A stretch of 33,179 nt of DNA from Laetiporus sulphureus 93-53 (lineage: Eukaryota > Basidiomycota > Agaricomycetes > Polyporales > Laetiporaceae), in the NCBI RefSeq assembly GCF_001632365.1, contig NW_024468567.1:1-33179 (forward strand), read 5' to 3'. The notes beneath the pieces are model-generated. The model did not search any database and was not told the origin of the DNA. It was given only the letters and a program-made list of their open reading frames with translations. Both the position numbers and the translations under genes were made by a program. Shown in pieces: positions 19,149 through 27,427 of this stretch (positions within the stretch are counted from its first letter, which is position 1; the number at the start of each line of letters is the position of its first letter).

Positions 19149-21653
19149 ATGCTCTCTCGCTGCGGGGAGCACAGAGCACTCCTCCGCTCCCTGCGCTCGC
19201 TTCATTCCACCCCACGTAGAACGCGAGAGCTCTTCGACCCTTCGACTGTAGAGAGAATCTCAGATGAAGTCGACGTTTGTATCGTTGGCGCGGGTCCTGC
19301 AGGTCTCAGTGCTGCCATACGTCTGAAGCAGCTGGAGCAGGAGAGAGGCTGCGAAATCCGTGTGGTCGTTCTCGAGAAGGGTGCTGAAGTTGGTACGCAC
19401 ATTATTCCTGAAATACATCATAGTGTCCGAAAACGCCAAAAGCACCAATATGTTTAATTTCGAGTACTTCCAAATGTTCAACTCGCGAGCACTCATAATC
19501 CCTTCACGCGATATCGAGCGAGCATAGAAGCTGGCGAAACGTCCAGCTGCTTCGATGTCCACTCTATCTTAAACCTAGTTGACCATTGTTCGAGTGTGGA
19601 GAGGCCTATTCCGATGCTGGCTTCTCTCGCATTCGGCGTTGTTACTTTTTTGGAATGTCCAGACTGAGAATCTTCACTCGGACTTCGCGCATATGGGTCA
19701 TCGTCTGGCCTTGATGTCTTCATGGCCTCTCACATAATGTATCACATTGGCATTTTCAACATTCGACAGTCAATGGCGTTGTCTCACGAATCGCTTTCCT
19801 TGTATCGGCCCCTTGATCGACTCTGACCGATATAATGAACAGGATCTCATATCCTCTCTGGGGCCGTCATCGAGCCGCGCGCTTTGAACGAGCTCTTACC
19901 CGACTGGCAACAGCGAGAAGGACATCCTCTCACTCAACCCACGACGCATACCTCCATGCGCTTCTTCACCAAGTCACATTCTTTCCGCATCCCGCAGCCT
20001 CCCCAGATGGCCAAGATGGGCACACACGCCCTCTCTCTCTCGCGCTTCACCGCTTGGCTCGGCAGCGTTGCAGAAGAACTCGGTGTCGAGGTCTATCCCG
20101 GCTTCGCAGGCGCAGGCATCGTGTACGGGCCCGACGGACGCAGTGTGCTCGGTGTGCGAACGAACGAGGTCGGGCTCGACCGTGAAGGACGGATGAAGGA
20201 CAATTTCGAGCCGGGAATGCAGTTCAACGCCCGCGTTACGCTGCTTGCAGAGGGCGCGCATGGATCGTTGTCAAAGGAGATAATTCGCCGCTTCCGCTTG
20301 CGCCAGGATAGCGACCCACAGACATACGGTATTGGCGTGAAAGAAGTTTGGCGCGTTGACCCGTCAAAATACAACCCTGGACAGGTCGTGCACACAATGG
20401 GATGGCCAATTGACTGGCAGACATACGGAGGAGGATGGGTTTACCATATGGCGGATGGACTCGTCAGTCTGGGGTTAGTGGTAGGGCTGGACTACGCGAA
20501 CCCGTACATCAGCCCGTATAGAGAGTTCCAAGTACGTTTACGCAGCGTTAGTTCACGACGTTTGCTAATATATCCTCAGCGTATGAAACATCATCCTTAC
20601 TTCAGGGATTTACTTTCAGGCAACTCGTCCCGTATCGCGTATGGGGCACGGACACTCAATGAGGGTGGCCTGCAGTCCATTCCCAAGCTGCATTTTCCCG
20701 GTGGCGCTCTCATCGGCTGCTCCGCAGGCTTCGTCAACGTCGCAAAAATCAAAGGCACGCACAACGCGATGAAGAGCGGTATGCTCGCTGCCGAGGCCGC
20801 GTTCGACGCTGTCACGGCACAAGACGGCGCGGAGGCGGAGCGCGCGCCTACGGACATGAGCAAGTACGAGGAAGCCCTGCGCAACAGCTGGGTGTGGGAC
20901 GACCTGCGCGAGGTGCGGAACGTGCGCCCGTCGTTCAACACACCGCTGGGCATGTGGGGCGGCATCGCGTACTCTGGCATCGACACGCTCCTCCTCAAGG
21001 GCCGCGCACCATGGACATTCCGGAATACGAAGAAGATGAGCGATGCAGCACACACAAAACCCGCCAAGGAGTTCAAGCCGATAGACTATCCACCGTTCGA
21101 GCCGCCGTTGTCGACCGACTTGCTGACCAGCCTTGCCCTCACCGGAACAAATCATGCGGAAGACCAGCCCGTGCACCTGCGCGTGAGAAGATACGAGTCT
21201 GTGGCAAGTGACTCAGGCGCAGGGAGTGATGCAGCAAACGAAGACATGAAGTCGGAGAGATTTGTCGAGGGCAGGGAGGTGCGAAAGGAGCATGTACGGA
21301 TTAACGTTTCCGAATACGCGGGCCTGCTAGGTCGTGCATGCCCAGCACAGGTTTACGAATATGTCGACGACGAAGCTTCTTTAACCAATGACAAAGAGGA
21401 CGACAGTTGGGGAGGCAAAAAGCTGGTTATCAACTCACAAGTAGGTTCTCTTTAGCACTCTACCGCGACATATCGAACTCATGTCGTGTCAGAACTGCAT
21501 TCACTGCAAACTATGCGATATCAAGGTTCCTACGCAGGACATCACATGGACGGTGCCTGAGGGAGGGGGAGGGCCCAAATATGGTAAGCACCATGCAATC
21601 AACGAATCGGCGTAGTGTCGTTACTGACCGGAATCGCTGCAGTGGTCACCTAG
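19149..21653 (+). CDS. CIR2: Electron-transfer flavoprotein-ubiquinone oxidoreductase
   Basis: Mitochondrial inner-membrane FAD/4Fe-4S enzyme that passes electrons from ETF (fatty-acid and amino-acid oxidation) to ubiquinone. Exons 19149-19392, 19843-20531, 20580-21440, 21493-21583 and 21643-21653 give 631 aa, the family length. An Arg-rich mitochondrial leader comes first, then the FAD dinucleotide motif [14 protein letters not shown] (43-56), [16 protein letters not shown], the GMPIDW-like region [46 protein letters not shown], and the cluster-binding end with Cys565, Cys600, Cys603 and Cys606 ([10 protein letters not shown]) before PEGGGGPKY. About ten extra acidic residues separate Cys565 from the cysteine triplet compared with the human enzyme. 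Intron 1 is 450 bp, exceptional here. The last exon is 11 nt. Confidence 0.96.
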
Positions 21654-21794
21654 GCTTCATTTGTCCGCCGATGGTCCGTAGCATACATTACGTCGTAGAA
21701 TACACATAACATCTCACGCACTGGTGCCAATCGTATGCCAAGCATTGAATTTAGCGGCACCATCGCATCCTTTGAGATCAAAATAGTCGGCCTG

Positions 21795-22770
21795 TCAGTG
21801 ATGGGCTGATTTCTTCCCTGTATTTGTGCAAGGAACCTCTGATCAACGAAATCTGAGAGACGAGAAGGACGAAATCGATCATACCGTCAACGAACATATT
21901 TCTTGTTGCCGCCGGGAGTGTGGCGGTAATGCCATCCAGATCGCGAGTTAACTGCACTTGACATCCAAGTCGGGATGTGTCTGTTAGACCGAATGCCATG
22001 TCGAGCATATCGTTTTCATCATCCTGAACAAGGCAAAGGATGAATTTGCCTTCTTTTGAAAGGCTCGGAAACGACCCACCTCAGGCTCGGGTAAAAGATC
22101 GTAATGTTTCGAATCTAGGATAACATGGCAGGTCGAACATGCTACAGAACCTTCGCAAGCACCTGTCACAGCGTGCATTGAGCCGAGATTGCGAGCGATG
22201 GCGTGAATGATAATTGAAGGCAAGTAGTCGAGGTCTAGTCTTGTGCATCAATAGAGGTACATACCTTCCAGGTCTATATCATACTCATGCGCGACGCTCA
22301 GCAGGTCATCCCCTTCGTTCGCCTCCACGGTTTTGATTAAGTTTCCCTTTGAATCTTTCCAATGCACTTTGATTCTGAATGAATCAGCTCGAACGAACTC
22401 TCCTGCTCTATATACAATCTGAAAATGTATGTGCTTACCCAGTACCAGGCTTAGGTCGCTCGACACCACCATGATATGCGACTGGCCGCGTTTGAGTTAT
22501 CAGTCTGGCCGGTAGATATGCGAGAAACTCACCTGCACTCAAATGGAATGCACGCCGAGCCAACAAAGAGCCCGAAATATCGGTCAGAGCAAGTGCCGTT
22601 GGGGCATATCGTGTACGAGGCCGAACAGGAAGGCGTAACGGTGAAGCATGGCAGAGCCGGTGTGATGCGATTCTGAATGGTCGTGAGAGAGAACGGACAG
22701 TCGAGGAGAGCATAGAGCTAGATAATTTCGAAAGTATGGCGGTGGGTGGCACGAAAGCGCATGCGGACAT
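21795..22770 (-). CDS. YAH1: Mitochondrial [2Fe-2S] ferredoxin (Yah1/adrenodoxin type)
   Basis: Carries electrons from ferredoxin reductase to the Fe-S scaffold machinery and to heme A/ubiquinone synthesis in the mitochondrial matrix. Six exons on the minus strand: 22533-22770, 22439-22481, 22265-22374, 22080-22162, 21885-22023 and 21795-21838, giving 218 aa. A long Ser/Arg-rich leader ends in RRAFHLSA. The ferredoxin domain begins at [25 protein letters not shown]. Cluster cysteines are Cys133, Cys139, Cys142 and Cys179 (C-X5-C-X2-C-X36-C) in [14 protein letters not shown] and LGCQVQL, and RNMFVD lies near the end. The start at 22770 has an ACCACC context; Met at 22713 is an in-frame alternative. 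The last 46-bp intron is inferred; without it translation would run to 21778. Tail-to-tail with ETF-QO, 141 bp between stops. Confidence 0.93.
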
Positions 22771-23114
22771 GGTGGTGATGCGGAAGTGTGAGGGGAATGT
22801 GCGTACGCAGAGAAGGATATTTGAGCAAATGGCGAGCAGCTGAGTCAGTTCGCTCGTGCCGCGTATGACCGGTGACCTATGGACGTATTGGGATTTGGAG
22901 GTGAGTGCATGTGTGATCTCCAAAAGACCGTAATAGCATACACTTGGTGCAAAATCCAATCATTTCACTGGAGACATGTCACCATGTAATATGTGTGACA
23001 AATGTGAACTGGTATTTTGCCTCTATGAAAAGGCTTTACCACTTGAAGTGGACACTGACTTCTGCGATCCGACTGCAGTCACTGGTTCTACGTCCTGTCC
23101 TCCCGTTGCGCACT
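22771..23114. promoter_or_regulatory. YAH1/kinase divergent upstream region
   Basis: 344 bp between divergent start codons of YAH1 and the SRPK-like kinase. It holds the two 5' ends. An open plus-strand frame continues in phase from 22944 into the kinase ATG, so an N-terminal extension of the kinase cannot be excluded, but the composition there is not conserved-looking. No clear TATA box. Confidence 0.4.
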
Positions 23115-24616
23115 ATGGCTGCTGTTTCCGTTACGAACCCAGCTCCTACCTTCGACCCCGATTACTTTCCCGCTCGCCCCAATGCCCCGCTAAATGCTGG
23201 GCGCTACAAGATCCTTCGCAAGCTCGGCGAGGGCGCGTCCTCCTCTTCATGGATTGTTCATAACGAGCATGGCGAGTGAGTATTTTTCACATTTTGCTCC
23301 AAATACACAGTGTCTCATCCTCCCAACAGGCGGGGTTACAGATACCTTGCTGCGAAGATCCTGACCGTCGACGCCACCAAACGCCACAGCACAGGCCACA
23401 TGCGCGAGCTCGAGTTCTTGAAGGAGATTGAAGCTCGCAATGACACCGACTACCTTCCCATGTTGCGCGATCACTTCTTTGAGCATGGCCCCAGGGGAGA
23501 GCACCTTTGCCTGGTTATGGACCTTTACAGCACCTCTGTCTCTGCTCTGCGTCGTTCAGCACCTAACAAAGCGCTGCCGCCTTACATGGTGCGAAACATC
23601 GTCATGATGCTCGTGGAGGCGCTCGTACAGCTGCACGCGATGCGTATAGTTCACACAGGTAGGCTGACAGTCCCTCTCGTCGACGTGCACCTGCCATTAT
23701 CATGATGTAGACGTGAAGTTAGACAACCTACTCTTCGGTAACTCGCTCTACCCTTCGGATGATGGTCTCAGCCGCTTCCTCGAGTCCCACCCGGCCGAGA
23801 CAGACGGGAGCTTCGAGCTTGACGGCGAGAGCTACCCTATCCTCAAGTCTCAACCAATCCCGAACGGTCATTCTTGGGACACCAGCGCGTTCGAGGCGGA
23901 GAATGTGATCATCTATCTAATGGACTACGGTCAAGGTAAGCGGCCAACCAAAGTACATTGTGTGGGCGGTTCATTCAATCGGCTCTTACAGCTCAGCGTG
24001 CTGGCGAGCAGCCCACCGCCGACTGCTTTGGCGCGTACGCCCTTCGCACGCCCGAAGTGATCCTCCAGTCTGACTTTGGGCCGGGACTGGATATCTGAGC
24101 CGTCGGCTGCATCGTATGCCCCTGCTAAATACACCGTCTCCAGGCGGGTTGTGCAAGTTTATCTCACTTGATTCTGTGGGCAGACATTTGAGCTCCTTGT
24201 GGGCCGTTGGCTCTTCCACCCAGATGAGGGTGAGGACTGGAGCTTAGAGGATGACCACCTCGCTAAAATGATCGAGATTACCGGCCAACGCTTTCCCGTG
24301 TCATTGCTCGAGCGTGCGCAGCGCCGGAAGGATTACTTCGATGATGCCGGTATGTCTATGATATCGATCTAACTCGATCTAGTAGTACTCTCCATGCTCA
24401 ACACTCATGACAGGTAATCTCCTGCACATATCAGAGCTGATACCCGTCAGTCTGGAAACCGCGATAGCGAACTACAAGGTACCGGGCCTGTCGGAGGACG
24501 AAATCAAGAGGGCGGCCGACTTCATTCGCGCCTGTTTACGTTTCGACTACGCGGAACGCGCTACAGCGGAGGAGTTGCAAAAACACGAATTCCTGGCAGG
24601 TGCCTTCAAGTGTTAG
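23115..24616 (+). CDS. SRPK-like protein kinase interrupted by one in-frame TGA
   Basis: Serine/threonine kinase related to SR-protein kinases. Exons 23115-23275, 23330-23658, 23711-23935, 23992-24113, 24184-24349 and 24414-24616 join in phase to 402 codons. Seen: the glycine loop GEGASSS, Lys63 in AAKIL, the SRPK-typical catalytic loop HTDVKLDNLLF (Asp164, Lys166, Asn169), metal-binding MDYG in place of DFG (Asp235), RTPEV, and a C-lobe ending in a long helix-rich segment. Codon 274 (24096-24098) is TGA exactly where the conserved Asp-Ile-Trp has tryptophan, so a simple reading stops at 273 aa, losing most of the C-lobe. The frame and all later splice sites remain intact. This could be a recent nonsense allele, a sequencing error, or an edited codon. 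Other host genes here end in TGA, so the codon is not reassigned. Confidence 0.82.
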
Positions 24617-25596
24617 AGCATGACCGAGGAATGGTCGTAAGATCGTCAGACACGTGTATACGCATATGGGACAGTATAGGACAGTGTACTCAAGTACTGG
24701 TTGTGCTGCCACATAATCACCTTGACAGAAATAATGGAAGTGGCATGAGGATAACACACCTCGAAGGCGATCGTACGAAGATCGCGTTGGACGCAGCCCA
24801 ATCAAAAGTCACAAAATTCGCTTCGAATTGCAATGACTACAGCGAACGATCATACAGAGTTCGATGCAACTTGCCATTTGGCCGTTTTATTTGGAGGGCT
24901 GTATACAGATGGCGGCAACTGACAATTGGTCAGCCCCGGACGTCCAGCCTGCGTACGAGGTTTCCCGCAGGAGTTATCCAAGGGAGAAAAAATGCTATTA
25001 GCACACGGCTAAATAGCTAGTGTGGGTTTCGTCAGCCCGGGTCAAAAATGAGGGGAAATACGGGGACACTACCCACTGAAAGACCCCTGTATCCTGTCCA
25101 GTCTTCCGGGAGAGCGACTCGTTCATCGTTCATCATACTAAGGGGTTTCAAGTTGATTCCATGTAGACAGAACAAGGTCGCGTCGAGGCACGCTTCTGTA
25201 TTTCTTGTTTGTTGCTTCGACGTCCGTAGCTAGCCTGCCGATTAATGTGTATGCCAGCTTATTTTGCATGTACAGTTGGCTATAATTATAATCGTGCCCA
25301 TCCGGGGCCGTGTGGCCTATTCAGCCTGAGGCTGCATGGCAATCTCACCCGCCACTGTCGCCACAATCTTGCCACAATCTTTGACACCCCGCATCTACCC
25401 CGCACCCCGTCATCTCCGCTAATTCAAGCTCCACAATCCCCTAAGCGACGGCTTAGTGACAGAGCAAGTTGGCACTTGGGATGACCCGAATGTCAACGCC
25501 GGCGAATGCATACATAGTAACTTCATTTCCCATGAGGTGAGTTGTAGGTCGACCACGAGTAGTGCCTAAGGCTCCAAAATTTCTATCTATATACTA
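24617..25596. other. Intergenic region before the retroelements
   Basis: 980 bp between the kinase stop and the LTR edge. No ORF with family resemblance was seen. A short direct duplication of the word ccacaatctt (about 25360-25379) is the only repeat noted. The segment contains the kinase 3' end and may contain old, unrecognisable insertions. Confidence 0.4.
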
Positions 25597-25860
25597 TGTT
25601 ACATAGTTTTAACTGTTTACTATATCTGTTTATTTACAGTTGGGCCTGTACATAGTAAATAGACATATATATATAATATAAATAGTTTTATGATGATATA
25701 AGGCTATTGAGTGCACAATTGCTAGATTTGACAGCACAACAGTGAGCCAATTTGTAATGGCTCGACTCAGGAGATAAGGGCGACGCGAGGAGCAAAGGCA
25801 ATGAGGAGCAAAGAGGATAGATAAGAGAGTACGTCGAGAGACTACTGGCGTTGTTCCTGC

Positions 25861-25881
25861 GACGATTCCCGGAGAATCGTC
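25861..25881 (-). repeat. Perfect stem-loop next to the LTR TATA box
   Basis: GACGATTC (25861-25868) and GAATCGTC (25874-25881) form a perfect 8-bp stem around a 5-nt loop. It lies 5 bp downstream (on the element's strand) of TATATAAG and so at or just before the probable transcription start. A role in R-region structure or initiation is inference. Confidence 0.7.
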
Positions 25882-26015
25882 ACAGCTTATATACATGTAG
25901 GATGAAAGCATTACTAAGGAAGAATATAAGGATGATCTCGTAAGCGGAAGCGGATGCAAGAGTCATCTGAAGGAAACCAAGCATGACTAGAACGTCGTCT
26001 ACAACGTCTGTGTCC

Positions 26016-26161
26016 AAAAGAAGAATATCCGCCTCGAGGCTATTGAACCTCGAGTAGTCGAGAGCGCGCTGCGGAGCGGATGCAACTAAAAAGAAGAATA
26101 TCCGCCTCGAGGCTATCCAACCTCGAGTAGTCGAGAGCGCGCTGCGGAGCGGATGCAACTA
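26016..26161 (-). repeat. 73-bp tandem duplication in the LTR
   Basis: Two adjacent copies, 26016-26088 and 26089-26161, differ mainly at the word tattgaacc versus tatccaacc. Each contains an inverted repeat CTCGA-GTAG-TCGAG and a palindromic CCTCGAGG. It lies upstream of the TATA box in the presumed U3, where such duplications often act as enhancer-like arrays. Confidence 0.9.
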
Positions 26162-26241
26162 ATGAGGAATGAAATGTACAGCGATGGAAGAGCATCAAGA
26201 GTTCGCAGTGTGTCTGTAGCACGACAGAGATCATGACATCA

Positions 26242-26252
26242 CCCCCCGTCCT
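26242..26252 (-). other. Polypurine tract of the gypsy element
   Basis: On the minus strand the purine-rich run AGGACGGGGGG ends directly at the LTR start TGATG. Position and composition match the plus-strand primer site of LTR retrotransposons. Confidence 0.7.
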
Positions 26253-27411
26253 AGGTGGAGCGCTGCAACGCAATTCAGGATCATAGCGTACGGGAGGGTG
26301 GGCAAGATGACCAGAGCGAGTAGTCGTTTGTGACGGTGGTTCGTAAGCCATGCGAAGGTTTTGACGCACGATAGGCGGTGAGGTGGAGCGAGACGTTTGC
26401 GTGAGAGATACAGGGTCGATAGAGGTAATCTGAGTGGAGGAGTTATTAGTAGTAGGGCCTACATCCGAAGATGCAGAGGGTTCCAAAAATTGTAACATGC
26501 ATCGGTCGAGAACAACATGATGTGGACGAGGCAGCTTTGCGTGCCAGCAGTGGAACCGCTCAAGCTGCTCGTTCAGTGAAGAGGGAATGTCAGAGAGGGA
26601 GATCCACGATTGCTCAGAGACAGGTTGATCCTTCTAATGGATGAAATAGTCATATCGGTGACCAACTTTGCGACAGTCGAGGAACATCTCGATGTGCAAA
26701 AGATCAGACTGAAGCTCGATGGGAGCGGAACGGGCAGCGTTGCGATGAAGAACGTCAGTGGGAGGTTGATATGGCTCGAGCAGGGAGACATGGAAAATGG
26801 GGTGGAGTCGTGATATGCCTGATGGCAGTTTAAGTTCGAATGAAGATGGACTGCATGCACGTGCAATTGGGTATGGTCCGAGTTTCTGGTAGTCGAGCTT
26901 ATCGGAAGGGCGCGTGGTCTTGATGTTGTGACGCAGGAGCCACGTGAGATCACCGGGCTTGAATGCAGGAGCGGGGGAGACATGGTGATTATAAAATCGG
27001 GCTTGAGAGTCCTGGACGTTAGCAAGCTCAGTGCGCAACTCGTTGTGGATGAGTTGCAGATGGTCAGCGAAATTGGTGGCAGCAGGGACAGTCGAGCGCT
27101 CTGTGAGACGTGGCTCAAAGGTGGGGTGGAAGCCAAAGTTCGCATAGTACAGTGTTTGCTTAGTGGACATGTTGACGGAATTGTTGAAGGTGAACTCAGC
27201 AAGAGGGAGGTAATCAACCCAGTCATCTTGCTGGTAAGAAATGAATGCATGAAGGTACATCTCGAGCATTTGGTTCGTTCGTTCTGTAAGTCCATCAGTT
27301 TGAGGGTGGTATGATGTAGATGTGCGAAGATTGATCTTGAGGAGGCGCGCAAGTTCAGATCAGAATTTGCTGACAAAAACAGAGCCACGATCTGAGACAA
27401 TGGCATCCTTC
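26253..27411 (-). pseudogene. Ty3/gypsy chromovirus pol remnant: integrase C-half and chromodomain
   Basis: The minus-strand frame carries integrase landmarks VSDRGSVF, STSYHPQTDGLTERTNQ and AEFTFNNS, the GPY-like part KLGPYPIAR, and HPIFHVSLLEPY, then a chromodomain around YDYFIH...DQPVSEQSWI. Two conserved tryptophans are stops: TGA at 27360-27362 (after VSKF) and TAG at 26634-26636 (before KDQPVSE). The frame is otherwise unbroken and even reads through the polypurine tract into the LTR as far as 26040. The protein is cut off at about 27411, just upstream of Asp-Ala-Ile-Val-Ser-Asp, where the LINE begins; the rest of pol and gag are not in the window. A dead, truncated or interrupted copy. 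Confidence 0.9.
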
Positions 27412-27427
27412 TTTTTCTCGTACCACC

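Larger units (their letters stand above)
25597..26241 (-). repeat. 3' LTR of a Ty3/gypsy element
   Basis: Read on the minus strand, a purine run ending in GGGGGG is followed at 26241 by TGATGTCATGATC..., a typical LTR 5' end. Transcript-like signals follow: TATATAAG (complement of 25886-25893) and a terminal CTATGTAACA ending at 25597. The 645-bp interval therefore starts with TG and ends with CA. It carries a 73-bp tandem duplication and a perfect short hairpin (separate entries). The exact 25597 edge is inferred because the partner LTR and target duplication are outside the window. Confidence 0.75.

Noticed and set aside
19493..19723. Nested antisense gene in the ETF-QO intron
   Set aside because: 76 codons, no recognisable domain and no splice structure; kept only as part of the long-intron observation.
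20597..21176. Minus-strand frames of 159 and 186 codons opposite ETF-QO
   Set aside because: They mirror a strongly conserved plus-strand exon and have no family features.
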